DNA of 64,000 nt from Lomentospora prolificans (taxonomy: Eukaryota > Ascomycota > Sordariomycetes > Microascales > Microascaceae), in contig JARFXM010000004.1 of assembly GCA_029532625.1 (NCBI GenBank), positions 124,001 to 188,000 on the forward strand, written 5' to 3'. Position numbers and translations under genes: made by a program. Below the pieces are notes generated by a model. It had not been told where the DNA came from. It saw only the letters and a program-made list of their open reading frames with translations, and made no database searches. Numbering within the stretch: position 1 is the stretch's first letter; each line of letters opens with the position of its first letter. Of this stretch, positions 32,880-44,863 are shown one piece after another.

Positions 32880-34348
32880 CATCACTTGTGTTGGATCTGG
32901 CCTCAATTAAGGATAGGAGAAATGTTAGGAGAGCCGCCAGAATGGCCAAAATGGCGGGTTCTGGGCGCCAATAAATACAGCAGCAACAAGGGGAGTAAAA
33001 ATAGTGCATTCTAACTAATAGCCCAAAGACTTGAACTTCACCCACTCCAAACGAAGCAAGGTAACAAGATGAGAAAAAGATGAAGAAGAAAAACGGAAAC
33101 TAAACTACATATGTATAATGCATATTGCCATTTGGGAAAGCGGCGGTTTAAACTTGTCAAACCCGCCTCTCTTCATTATATTCCTTGAAGATCACCTCCT
33201 AATTCTCCCCGTCTCCTTCCATCATCACTTTAGCATGCCAAAAATGTTGTCTGGCAAGGTCTTGGCTCCTCTCGCTACTGGAAACACGGCCTTCACTTCA
33301 TATTATACGCCGACCCGGAACGAGAATTAGTAGAGCAGATCGCCAGCGAGGCGGGCTTTGTCCAGCAGAGCAGCCTAAGCACATTGACGCCGGGGGTACG
33401 GCGCGAGGCGAAGACAGCCCTGCTCGCGAAAGACAGGCGGATTGACGCCTCCGTGCTCGCGTTATTATTATTATTATTATCCCGAGGTCAGCTACTCTCC
33501 TATCTCTAACCTAAGCTCTCTTCGTGTAGCTGGGACTATTCAAAGAGCGGGAATAAATATTTCATCAAGTTGCATCTAGGGTTTACGGAGATACTACGCT
33601 TTACCGGAAGGGGGACGTGGGATATTCTCTAATACACTGGCTCGTGGAGAGAATTTAACTATTTCAACCATCTGTCCAGGATGGCAGCCCAGACGAAATA
33701 TTATCTGCCATTTTCCGAGTTTTCAACCTCGGCAAGGAGTCGATGGGACTCAGAATTCACTTCTACCCAGAACAGAAGCGGAGAAAAGGAGTGTCAAACA
33801 TCACGTCAGGCTCAGTAATACATGGTCGTGCCAGGGCTGCGATACCACGATTCGCGCAACCCAACTGTTGAAGCCGGCCGGAAGGCCAACCAGCATTTTT
33901 ATGTATTATTATTTACGCGAATGAAGCCCAGTGGAAAATTCCAGCTCGCGCTCCCCGGTCTCTTCTGTTAATTCGAGGCGAATCACCACTTGACGCATTG
34001 AGCATCGCGGGCTAGTTCAGTCAGAAGCTTTGCTCAATTGGTGGGGAATCATCCAGCGAAGGCCGCCAGCGGCTCGGTAATCATCCGTGGCTGGAAATTT
34101 TGGCTCACGGAAACATCGCCGATTGCAACCCTACCATCCATCAAAGCCCCAGATGCGAGCGAATTAAACTCAAGATGGAACATTTGGCGGAGATGAAGAA
34201 CGAAAGAATTGGTGGACCAGATCGCATATAACTTCGCCCAAACCGCCTCAAATCGAGCTCAGAAACGCATACGCGGAAGGACGTGAGAGGAACCCGCCAG
34301 GATCTTGATTTTATTTTTTTTTTTGGTCTCGCATCCCCCGTTTCCAAG
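32880..34348. other. Intergenic 1.5 kb with a TTA microsatellite
   Basis: No gene recognised. A (TTA)n run lies at 33462-33480. The right end is the promoter of the GH43 gene. Confidence 0.5.
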
Positions 34349-35686
34349 ATGAAGGCATCACTCGTATTCTGTGGCGTGTTAGCCTCCCTGGCGTTTGCAT
34401 CACCCAGCAAGCTGGAATCCCGCCAATCATCGGCATACAGCGACTACCTATTCGTGTACTTCACAGGCGAAGGGAAGGCCGATGGGGAACAGATTTACAT
34501 GTCGGTGTCGAATAACAATAACCCCGGTTCCTGGACTCAGCTCAACGGTGGACAAAAGATCCTCACCTCCAACGTAGGCACGGCCGGCGTGCGCGACCCG
34601 TCCATCATCCGCAGCGCGGACGGGAAGAAGTTCTGGATCATCGCCACGGACCTGCGGGTATATCCCCAGGGTTGGGGCGTGGACTACACCAAAAACGGGT
34701 CAAAGGGCATTGTAGTGTGGGAGTCGACCAACTTGAAGAACTGGGATGGGCCCTATCTTCGAACCGTTAGCCCTTCTAATGCCGGGATGACCTGGGCGCC
34801 TGACGCCATCTATGATCCCTCGACTGGCAAGTGTAAGTCAGCCTCCAGTCCATTCTCTTCGTTTCCTTCAGTGCTAAAGCCATAAACAGATTTGGTATTC
34901 TGGACAACTTCTCTCGCCAACGACGGATGGTACATTATGAAATCGTACACATCCGATTTCAAGACCTTTTCGACAGCAGAGAAATTCCTCACCGGCGCCG
35001 GCATGGACGCAACCATCGCCCTTGACAAGTCAACCAATACCTTTTACCGCATCAGCAAGAATGGACCGAACGAGCTCATCGAGCAGGCAAAGGCTACCAG
35101 CCTTAACGGCCAGTGGACTGTTGTCAAGCAGCAGATTGGTCAAGGCTTGCCCGCCGGTGAAGGTCCTCTCATCTTCCAAAATAACGCAAACCCGTCAAAG
35201 GTAAGGGTCATTCCATCTTGTCAGGAGACAGGGGTCAAGGCTAATAATAAATCGTCCAAGTGGCACCTTTTCATCGACGACTATACGCGCGGCCGGGGAT
35301 ACGCACCGTATGAGACGACAAACATCGCGTCTGGGAACTGGGTAGCGTCTTCTGGCTTCACTCTTCCTCCTGGTAACCGCCACGGTTATGTTATTGGAAT
35401 GTAAGTTATTACTATTACCGTGCCCCCTTCACCCACCCGTGCCAAAACCGCTTTTCCTAATTATATGTATAGCACTGCCGCAGAACGAGCCTGCCTCGTG
35501 GGATCAGGCCCTTGTGGCACGGGTTCCGGCACAACTACAACCGCCGCGCCGCCGACGAGCACGACTCCCGTGGGCAGCTGCTCTGCCAAATGGGCCCAGT
35601 GTGGTGGAATTGGCTGGACCGGGGCAACTTGCTGCTCCGAGGGCAAGTGCACATACTCAAACGACTGGTACTCCCAGTGCTTGTAA
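34349..35686 (+). CDS. Secreted GH43 glycosidase with C-terminal CBM1
   Basis: Five-bladed propeller glycosidase of family 43 (arabinan/arabinogalactan/xylan side chains; exact activity unknown). Exons 34349-34832, 34890-35200, 35261-35400, 35473-35686, 382 aa. Signal peptide about 1-17 followed by a possible K-L-E-S-R dibasic-type processing site. Propeller motifs include V-R-D-P-S-I-I-R, W-A-P-D-A-I-Y-D and G-E-G-P-L-I-F; the Asp of V-R-D-P and the Glu of E-G-P are the likely catalytic/modulating acids. After a Thr/Pro/Gly linker, a canonical fungal cellulose-binding module (CBM1) closes the protein: W-A-Q-C-G-G-I-G-W-T-G-A-T-C-C and W-Y-S-Q-C-L. The CBM1 points to action on plant cell wall. 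Convergent with the P450 gene. Confidence 0.9.
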
Positions 35687-35887
35687 TTTGGAAAGTGTTT
35701 GAATCAGAGTCTTCTTGATATAATTTGTACCCTCCGTCTAGCGTAGGCCTGATTATATATACGAAAGTCCTTATTACATTCTACAAAGATTCATCGCACC
35801 CATATCACTGTAGCCCTACGAAATCTATGCTCATTCGGATTTTGCGCTGTTCCTTCAAGTTCCCCAACCAACTCCGTCATCAATCTC

Positions 35888-37610
35888 TCAACACTTGAAT
35901 CCCCACGACACATCTTCCCACCCAGCTCTCCTCTTGATCGTAATCGAGGGGCTTATATCACTCCAATCTGGCCTCCTCACCGCAGTTCCAAGCCAAGCGT
36001 TGCCCGACGGAGGAACTTTCACACCCTCAACATCGAACCCGAGCGCGACGGCGCTAACAAATCCCAAGTTCTCCGCCTGCGCAAAGTACCGACCAGGACA
36101 GAGGTTTCGACCGCCGCCAAAGGGAACCATGGCGCCCCTCCTCTTCTTCTCGTCGAGGCTCGATGTGTCGATGAACCTCTCGGGCCGGAAGGCGTCGGTG
36201 TCCTCGCCCCAGACGGAGGGAAGATTGTGGGTGACTTGTGCGGGCCACTGGACATTGATTCCTTTGCGGAGGAGGTACTCGCGGCCAGTAGTGGGGTCGC
36301 GAAGAGTTGTGTCGGCCATGACGCGCCTATTACCTAGCACGTCCGAGTACTTTCTCAGAGTCTCGCGGTAGCAGGCAAAGAGCGTGGGGCAGCCCTTCTC
36401 AAGGCGCGTGATATCGATGGTGGCGGTACGCTTGCCGGTGTCGGGGTTCGTCTCGATGGTGGCGACCTGCTGGACCTCGGCGCGGATACGGGCAACGAAG
36501 TCGTCGCTGGCAAAGACGTTGAGGAAGAACCAAATGAGGGTGGGAATGGTGTTGGAGGTGCCGACAAAGGCCATGGAGTACTCGATGTTGGCCATCTCGT
36601 CCGGCGGAATGCCAAGTCTACGTTCCAGCGCAGCGCGGTTCTTGATGATGGCGGCTACATCGTCGCCCTCGTCGAGGCGGGCTTCGTAGAACTTGGCTAG
36701 TTTTGCTTGGGATCGCTTACGCGCGGCCAGCGCGTTAGGGGCCAGGATATTTTGGGCTATGCCGAGGGCTAGCAGCCCTACACCTTTGTCGAATTCCCTG
36801 CACACGGGTTAGGGAACATGATAGGTAGACATATTTATGGAAGAAAAAGGGCCACAACTTACCAGAAATCAGGTACATCCTTGACGGCAAAGGGGTTGTT
36901 CTTGCCAAACATCGCCGCCATGGTAGCCATGGTCATCAGGTCACGAAGCCAATGCGAAACATCGGCGACATGCAGGCCCTCAGATGGCTTCACTTTATTA
37001 AGCAAACTCGAGATGTCGGCAAGCGCCTTGACATTCATCTGGAACACGTTGTCGCCAGTCAAAGAGCTGTGAATGACATGCGTAATCTCATCCATCATTC
37101 CGGGAGCAGAGAAGAGGTCGACATGGTGCTGGGTCATGCCCAAGGATCCGACGGCAAACTCCAGACTGAAGGGGTCAAACGAGAGATTGCGGTTGCGCAT
37201 CGCGGCGCTGATGAGGGCGGGGTCGTTGATGACATAGATGTAGCCATTTAACATGGGGAGGGAGCAAATGGGCAATGCTTTCTCCTTGCTATGCACGACG
37301 TTAGCATTTTGTTAACATTGGCTTAGTAGCAGCGCGGAAACACCCGAGGCCTGGTGGTTCGCGCAGGATACACGCACTAGAGGCGGTCAAACATTGACGT
37401 GTATTCACGCATCAAGGAGATGATGTGGCCGAAGAACGGCACCTTGGGCCGCAAGATGGGAGGTTCCCTGGCATCAACGGTGGGGAAGACGACACGCTGG
37501 AAGAGGTAGAGGGCCACGGGCAGGGCGGCAACTGCAGCGACCATTCCAGGCGTCCAGTCCACCTCGGAAAGGCGACCGGCGACGCTGAGGTTCGTCGGCC
37601 AGGGCAACAT
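35888..37610 (-). CDS. Cytochrome P450 monooxygenase
   Basis: Membrane-anchored heme-thiolate monooxygenase. Minus-strand exons 37610-37378, 37288-36863, 36797-35888, 522 aa. N-terminal helix at about residues 22-40 anchors it in the ER. The ExxR motif is Y-R-E-T-L-R, the heme loop F-G-G-G-R-N-L-C-P-G-R. The I-helix reads A-F-V-G-T-S-N-T instead of the usual A-G-x-D/E-T-T, the type found in CYP7/CYP8-related enzymes, some of which do isomerase or non-classical chemistry. Substrate unknown; no biosynthetic gene cluster is next to it (neighbours are GH43 and relic sequence). Confidence 0.92.
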
Positions 37611-38717
37611 TATTATTATGGGCGCCTCTCGATGCGTAGCTCTGGATCGATGGGATCACTGTGGTAGCCCAAGAGATAGTTCGTGTGGGTCAAGGTTGGA
37701 CGGGCTTCCCCAAGATTTTGGGGAAACGAGAGGGATCTGCGTTCAGCATGGCCACTTTTACTTTTAATAAGAGATGAGCTCTCCCAGGGACTGAGACAAA
37801 GGCAAAACCGGTCAGGGATTCGTTACGTGGTTCTCTCACGTGACGTCAGCAAGAATGAGATGGAGGTAAATAAGCATTCTTTAATTTGATGATGGGTTGC
37901 TTCGGTTGGATACAACTCCTGCGGGGAGCCAAGCGGTGCACCGGGAATGCACCTCCAGGAGTTGCTGACTTTGGAAACGTGGCGCGCTCGGGGGGAGAAA
38001 AAATCACAACAGGATCGGGCGAAGGATTTTTGGCGTAACGACGGAATAGGGGCCGTCCAATCCTCCACGATCCTGTGCCGCCCCGCGTGCCTAGTGCTGA
38101 TGCTCAATGTAAGCTGACCAAGCACCGCCTCAGTAGTGGCAATGGTCTATTAGAATATGTTCATCTGCTCGAGGGATGCAGCCAGGAGGCGATTTTTCTC
38201 TCCCCCAACATCGATTTCTTCAATTCAAAGTTATTTCCTGTAACCCCTTCCATTCCCTTGGGCCCGAACGCCATCGCCATCGTCGAATGGGGGAGAGGCA
38301 CTCAATCTTCAGCTCGCCGGGGAATGTCACGTGACCATCCCGACTACCTGCAGTGAACATTCCCGAGTCAAACCTTGGGTTTATCACCCGGCCGTTGAAG
38401 ATGCCTCGCCTTGAAATGCACAACATCTTCGCGAGCCTCTAGCCTGACCTTCCACCATACCATTCTGTTAGGAGGTCCAGCGTACCGTCTTAGAAACCCC
38501 ACCAGGCCTTCTTGTGTGTCCATCGGATTATACAGTGCCACTATTACTGCGGGCCCTTATATCCCGCCGTGATCTTTGTAAAAGAACATGGATATCTATC
38601 TCGTACACTGAAACTTGCGCAGTTTCGTAGAGCAACTGCTGTATTCTTGAATTTTTCTGATATGGAGGGACTCGACGGGTCCTGCTGGGATAATAAAAAC
38701 CCCCATCGATTCCCCAA
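37611..38717. other. Intergenic 1.1 kb, no gene seen
   Basis: P450 promoter on the left; no recognised coding segment otherwise. Confidence 0.5.
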
Positions 38718-39380
38718 ATGCTGACAAGGGCCTTGTCTTGTCATGGCCCGACCTCGCCAGCCGTGCATGCACAGGTTCTAGAGCTTGGCGATGCTGACCC
38801 GAGGCCGTATGCATTGCGACGGCTGTCCGAAATCCCCGTGTCCGACGTGGACCTAAAGGACGCCGTCGCGTTTCTAAGAGGCATTGAGGATACAATAGCG
38901 TAATATGCCGGAGCGTGGATAGAGACGTTGGAGCCTGGGACAGTTGACGCCTGGGCGGCGTTGCTATTGTCCCGCCTCAGCAATCTCAGAGTTCCCCAAA
39001 GTATCCCCCAACTACGCTGGAAAACAACCGTTTTCGTCGGTATGATGCTCCGGCCGGCCCTCTGCAATCCGCTTGTGACATATACCTAGTCGCCAACATT
39101 CCATCAACCAAGGAGTGTCAGCTTTGCCACGGGCGACAAATCAGACAGATCCTCCCAGAGGAACGCGGACGACTTGTTTCCATTTTTCTACGTCCCCTCA
39201 GCTGAAAGTCTCTTCTTATTATCTATTGAGAACCCAGGCCGATCCTTGTGGCCATGCGGCGACAGGCCAACCGCAAGTCGGCTGATATTTCTAGACCTTG
39301 ATCATACCTGGGTGTCATTCGCTAGGAGAACTTGGCGCATTTCTCACAGTAATTACTCAGCTCAGATCCCTACGCTGTAG
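38718..39380 (+). pseudogene. Relic of an F-box/LRR-like hypothetical fungal gene
   Basis: Coding-like segments run in order: R-R-L-S-E-I-P-V-S-D-V-D-L-K-D-A-V-A-F then TAA (38901-38903), the same frame continuing with E-T-L-E-P-G-T-V-D-A-W-A-A-L-L-L and R-L-S-N-L-R, and a further frame with F-P-F-F-Y-V-P-S-A-E-S-L up to 39380. They recall a large family of F-box-associated/LRR-like hypothetical proteins in sordariomycetes. Further traces may extend to about 39870. Frame changes and stops make it non-functional. Confidence 0.45.
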
Positions 39381-41653
39381 ATATTCTTATTTTCAAGATC
39401 GAGGGACCCGCTTTGGAACGCAAATATGGTGAGCTTCCGATAGGCTCGGATATGTCGTATACAAGGCCCCAGGCGAGGTCCGTGGGACTTGGACGGGTCT
39501 CAGCTCTCACTCATAACATCTACCGAATTAACTTATTTCATGAGATGCAGATTCTACGGCTGTCACTGACGGGTCCGTTCCTGGGATTGTCGAAGTTGAG
39601 GCTTTCAAATCCTTGGATTCCCTCTTGTATACGTCATAGGGCCGATAAGGAGCTCCATCCAGAATAACATTGAAACCCTCTCCCTCGCAAACGACCTGAT
39701 CAAGCTGGCAAATCTCGAGTGGATGTCGACCACCCGCCCGATAATAGACTTGGAGAGGATTTAAAGAGTTCCTGCAGAACGGTAAGGCACACACTGACCC
39801 ACCTTTGGATGCTGCGCCTCGAAGCATCAAAGGACGGCATCGATGGGTGGAGTGTCGAAAGGTAAGCGGAACTTTTGGCTACCTGTGGCCAAGAAGGCAT
39901 TATGAAGGAGCGGCGGTATGATAGGCAGCCCTTGAAATGTAGTTAATTAGCAAACGTTCCCGATTTCTCGAGCCTTCCCGCCGTGCTGTGCTCCTTCAGG
40001 ATCAGGCCGCCAATATCGAACCGGTATCGTTGCACAAGTTAAGCATTCCCCAGTCGTCGCATGCCCCTGATCGCGCTGAAGCTGATTCTTTTCGATACTT
40101 ATTGAGGGTTCGAAGCCGACTTTAAAGCAGTGTTCCGCTCTGGTAATGGATCGTGCCAAGGAGAGGATGCGAGATGGCGGTTAAAAAGGGGGAAAATAAA
40201 AAATAAAATAAAAATAATAATAATAACAATAATAATAATAGCAATTCCCACAAAAGGACTCTCTCCCCTCTCTCTCTGTGTCCATATGGATTTGTCTAAG
40301 CTTCGCCACCAAGAAAGTTGCATTTCGTATGCGTTGGGCGTGGTCGGGATAACGTTCTGGGCTACTGAGAATAACCTCTTAACCTCTAGACAAGCAATCA
40401 GACTCCAGCGGACGTGGGGCCGGAGGGGTCTGACCCGTGGTAGTATTGCCAGCAAACGGCCCTCATCCATTCCGTTCCCGGGGACCATGTGGCCCAGCTG
40501 AAACCGGTTGTGAGACAATTCGTCACCAGTGTCCGCGAAGTGTGTTGGAAGGATCAGATCCTCCATCGACTTCGTTTTTCCTTCTTCTTCTTCTTCGTCT
40601 TCTTCTTAGGACTGTCGACTCCTGAATTGTGCCTCGCCAGTCAGGCACTTCGGAAACAAGGTTTGTTAGCTAGGTCCCGATTTCTCCATTCCGCCAAGCC
40701 CATTGGCCTGTACTAGCGCTGGCCTGGTGCCTGGCTGGCCGGCTCTCCCCATCGTTCTTGTCTTGGCTAGCTTGGGCACCGCTGGCCCTGGGCTACATCT
40801 AGCCCATCCATGGATGTCCCGCAGGCGAGTCTGGAACTTGCCTAAACAGGAAGGATGCTCAGAAGGTCTCAATACGAATCCTCCCGCCAGCAATCGGCTG
40901 GTTTAGCATACACACGGCGCCGGAGAAATCCAACGCCAGCAGGCACCAACCTGGGCTAAAAGTACCGGGCCAAAACTGCACCACCCGGACATAGCCAGCA
41001 AGACCCCGGTGCTCGCATCAATGCAACACCAGCCAGCGAAATGGTGCCACCAATGCCCCAGAGGGTGTGTTGCGCGGGCGTGGCAGCAGAGCGGATGCAC
41101 GGCACAGGCAGGCACTGCACTGAGAGCACCCGCACTAGTACACCAGGGAACCTCGGAACATTACTGAGCGACGTCAATGGATGGGGGGTAATATTAATAT
41201 GGCAGCCCGGAAAGTAGGCAGATTTCGAGCAATCAATTGATAACAATAATCCTCTTGCCATCGGATCGGATCGCCATTCCCAAAATCCATCCATAGCTTC
41301 TTTATCTTGGTTCCCTTCCCTTTTTTTTTTCCTCTTTTTTTTCCCTTTAACCTTGCCAACCCTCCCCTCTCACTTGCACTCTCACTCCCCCGCCCTCTCT
41401 CTCTCTCTCTATCCTTTGTGCGTTGGAAGCCGCCCAGCTACAGAAATGTCGCAAGCGGAAATTCGCGTCATCCAGACTCTCCAGGCCTTCGACTCATAGG
41501 ACAAAGGGACAGGGAAGAAAGTAAAGAAAGTCAACATTTCCTTGGCGCGCAGCCCAACCGGGGATAAAAAAAAGAAAAATCAACAACGCTCCCCGCCCCG
41601 GCGCCGAAATCCAAGAAAGCCAAGACGCGACGAGACCCGCCCATCGTTCATCC
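39381..41653. other. Intergenic 2.3 kb with AT microsatellite and CT tract
   Basis: Possible tail of the F-box-like relic up to about 39870, then no gene. An AAT/TAA microsatellite lies at about 40214-40240, and a pyrimidine-rich stretch (41290-41415, with CT dinucleotide repeats) precedes the GT32 gene and is probably its core promoter. Confidence 0.5.
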
Positions 41654-43080
41654 ATGGCTTCTTCCCCGCCGCTACTTCAGCACCAGCAGCAAGCCCACGG
41701 AGCTCACCGCTTCTACTTTGCCTACCTCCGCAGGCATCGTCGGCGCATCGCCATCCTCATCATCATCACCACACTCCTCTACCACTTCTTCTTCATCTCC
41801 GGCCCGCTGTCGCAGAATAATAGCCCTCGGCCCACGTCGCGAAAAAGCACTCCCGAACGCGACTTAGATGCGCAACCGCACTACATTCACCGCTCGGAAT
41901 TTCGCGCGAACCCAGATGTCGCCTACGAGGAGAAGCTCGACAACGCGCTGCTCGATCTGGAGCGCCGCGTTCTGGCGGACGTGGGCAGTGGTGGTGTTGC
42001 GCACGAGAAGCAGCGGAAACTATGGCAGATTTTGCTTGGGCCCACAGCGCAGAGGGGCGCCGACTCGATGCTGTTCGAGGAGAAAAACCCCGAGTGGGAT
42101 TATACGGTAGGTTGCTTTTCGATTTTCATCCGATTCCCCCCACGGACATGTTTCATATCTACCCCCCAAGACAAAAGTTCCGGGAATTCTCATGGTAATG
42201 GTCTTCTGATTCAATCGTTCAACAATCGCAGGTCCTCCGAGATGTATGGGCCAACAATTTTGTCAATGCCACCTTCTCCACGATCCCCGACCTCGTAACT
42301 CTCTACCACGAATATCCCTACGATGTCCTCCGTGCCGATCTCCTCCGCTACCTCGTGCTTTGGTTCTACGGTGGATATTACGCCGACACCGACATCAAGC
42401 CCGCGCGCCCCATCGACGCGTGTCCGTCTCTGAAACCCGTCCTACCGCCGCACGCAGACCGGCCCAACATTTCGCTCGTCATCGGCATCGAGATTGACGA
42501 GCCATGGGCGTCGTCGAGGCTCATGCGCCAATGGCACTGGATCAGGACGTACGGCTTCGTCCAGTACAACCTATACGCGCCGCAGAGGTTCAGCCCTCTG
42601 CTACGCAGGGCCATTGTCCGCGTGCTCGCGCATACGAAGCGGCATCACGCCAAATCCTGGCTGTTCGGTCCTAGGTACGACGAGAAGACCATTCTCGAAA
42701 TCACCGGGCCCGGCGTGTTCACCGACGCCATTCTCGATGTCTTGTCCGAGACTTTGCCGCCGACGCATCCCTTTATCCAACAATCCTTGTCTGCCGACGC
42801 CGAGGTCGGCGACTTGTCCATCGCCGGCACCAGGCAGGCCAAGCGACAACGCGTTACGTGGGCCCCCTTCCACCACCTTGAGCAGCCGCTATGGGTCGAC
42901 GCCACCGAGGCCGCCGAGGGCAAGAGCTTCGGCGGCCTGGGTGTGCTCCCCATCAACGTCTGGGGCAACGGGCAGCGGCACAGCGGCGCTGAGAATTTCC
43001 GTAGTCGCCAGGCATGCGTCAACCATAGGTTCAAGGGCACCTGGAAGAAGACGTGGTGGCAACGCTGGCGGGGCATCTAA
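41654..43080 (+). CDS. GT32-type glycosyltransferase, Golgi type II membrane protein
   Basis: Exons 41654-42106 and 42232-43080, 433 aa. A short cytosolic N-terminus with a basic patch (R-R-H-R-R-R) precedes one helix (about residues 33-50, I-A-I-L-I-I-I-T-T-L-L-Y), the type II topology of Golgi transferases. The catalytic segment is L-R-Y-L-V-L-W-F-Y-G-G-Y-Y-A-D-T-D, with the D-x-D manganese/nucleotide-sugar motif, as in OCH1 and inositol-phosphoceramide mannosyltransferases (GT32). Also seen: W-A-N-N-F and G-P-G-V-F-T-D. Donor and acceptor unknown; probably mannosyl transfer in glycan or sphingolipid maturation. Confidence 0.88.
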
Positions 43081-43746
43081 ACATTTCCGCCCACTGCGAC
43101 GGCTCGCCCATGTTCCTGGTGATCTCACGCTGTGGATGAACATTTCTAACCGCTCTTCATTTAGAGCGTTCATTTACATTTATATACCCTTGTGCTCTAT
43201 TTTCTTTTTTTTTTTTTTTTTTTTCTTTTTCTCTTTCGCCCTCTGACAAAGATCTTTGTAACGATACGATACCCTACCTATTACTCTTATTATTTCTACG
43301 ATTTTGGGGGCTCTGGAATCATGTACGAGCGCTGGCGAACGGTCCTGCGGAAGACAGTACTTGTGCTGGGATGGGAGGAACTGGTAGTGTCACGAGTAGA
43401 GCAGTGCATGGATTAGAAGCTACAATCTACAATGCGGATAGATGATTCAATACGTCTCAGACCTTGTCTTCGCGTGCAGTGCGTCCATGGGGAATGTGTC
43501 AGAGTCGGTGTTTTTTTTTTTTTTTTTTTTTTTTCCTTTTGCCCTGTTAGCAATATGGCAAGATTATAATTACCCAACAAGAAGATGATACAGAGGAAGT
43601 GCGTCTCCCTTAACCTTGCATTCATTCCATCCCCCATCACCGAGATCCTTTCAAACTTAATTTGTCCTCGCTCTAAAGCTTCCCCTTCAGTTCTGCCATC
43701 TTTTCCTCCCCAGCATTCCGCCTCTCTCTCTCTCTCTCTCTCTCTG
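43081..43746. other. Intergenic with two long T tracts and a CT repeat
   Basis: T20 at 43205-43224, T24 at 43511-43534 and a CT repeat at 43722-43745 that abuts the stop of the zinc-finger gene. No gene recognised. Confidence 0.7.
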
Positions 43747-44034
43747 CTACGCGACCGCCCAGGGCTGCGCCTCGCGCCGGTCCTGGTTATCTGTATACAC
43801 AACCATATGGTCGTTGAACCGCTCATGGGGATGCGCCTGGCAGCAATGGCCGTAGTATTGGCCAACAGGCACGTAGCCGTCGCAGAGGGGGCATATCCGG
43901 TGCCTTGTTTCGGCCATGTGCTGCTTGCGGGACTCTTCGTCAGGCAGCGACTTGTCGCACATCTCGCAGCGGTTTGGGGCGTTGTAGCCGTTCATCTTGT
44001 AAGCGTTGAGGTTCAGCTCGTTAGAAGGCGGCAT
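43747..44034 (-). CDS. Small zinc-finger protein, unknown function
   Basis: Single exon, 95 aa from ATG 44034. It holds two adjacent Cys/His clusters: C-E-M-C followed by H-M-A-E-T-R-H (C2H2-like), and C-P-L-C followed by Y-Y-G-H-C-C-Q-A-H. Such paired fingers could bind zinc and nucleic acid or protein, but no named family was recognised. The body is hydrophilic with no signal peptide. Coding potential is supported by the regular Cys/His spacing; it could still be one exon of a longer gene. Confidence 0.6.
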   Translation of the reverse strand: MPPSNELNLNAYKMNGYNAPNRCEMCDKSLPDEESRKQHMAETRHRICPLCDGYVPVGQYYGHCCQAHPHERFNDHMVVYTDNQDRREAQPWAVA

Positions 44035-44584
44035 TATTATGGGGGGAATCAATCAATTTGTTTGCAACGGCAATGGAAGGAAAATTGATAGTTGGTATCC
44101 TTTTTTTGGTTCAAGCTCAAAATGTGAGGAGACTGCGTGCTTAAATACTCCAGTAGTTGAAGCAAAGATTGAAGCAAAGACAGGGTGTTTTCAGCTTTCA
44201 GCTCGTCTTACTGGTAGGCAGTTCGAGGGTGATGAGGGCCGGGCAAAGGTTACCCCGCGATAATAGTACACTTGGTGAACAGCCACAGGCGCGTGCAGAA
44301 CTCGCTGCCTCTTTTCTTGGACTATCTTTGCTCGACCTGTCATTTCACGGCGGCACCACTCTGCAATTCGAGTTAAGAGGGGGCCAGGGCAATTAATAGG
44401 GACAATTCTCAACGCTCTGTCCGAGTTATAGAACACCTCAGTATTATTTGACCGTCAATCTAGCTAATCATCATTAAACCATGCGAAGCGCCCATCGAAC
44501 AGTGTACACATATCCAACATGATCCCTCGCCCGGCGAAAGATTGAAAGAACAAGGATCATCATCAAACCCACATGATCGCCGGT
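44035..44584. other. Intergenic, no gene seen
   Basis: Promoter of the zinc-finger gene and 3' region of the Gly/Val-rich small protein gene. Confidence 0.5.
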
Positions 44585-44863
44585 CTAAGGCTGCTTCCAC
44601 TGGCCGGCATTCTCCACGCCCTTGGCGACGCTGTCGCCGCCTCCCTCGAGCCCGGTGCCCAGGGAGCTGACAGCATCACCAAGTGGCTTGCCAGCCGAGC
44701 CGGTGACGTTGGTGACAGTGTCGCCTACACCGCGGCCGACGGCGCCGCCGACGTTTCCGACGGTGCGGACGACGCCACCGACAGTGTTGCCGACGGTGCT
44801 AGTGACGAACTTGGCGGCGCCGGTCACGCCCTTGTCCTGGGGGTCGTTGGAGTCGGAAGGCAT
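44585..44863 (-). CDS. Small Gly/Val/Thr-rich conserved fungal protein
   Basis: Single exon, 92 aa. After a polar start (D-P-Q-D-K-G-V-T) it consists of repeating small-residue turns such as T-V-G-N-T-V-G-G-V-V and V-G-R-G-V-G-D-T-V, and ends with the conserved-looking V-A-K-G-V-E-N-A-G-Q-W-K. Abundant small proteins of this kind are widespread in filamentous ascomycetes; function unknown, possibly stress-related. The glycine zipper pattern would suit an amphipathic, membrane-touching helix. Codon use is strongly biased to C/G third positions, suggesting high expression. CRE-like sites lie upstream at 45078-45120. Confidence 0.78.
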   Translation of the reverse strand: MPSDSNDPQDKGVTGAAKFVTSTVGNTVGGVVRTVGNVGGAVGRGVGDTVTNVTGSAGKPLGDAVSSLGTGLEGGGDSVAKGVENAGQWKQP

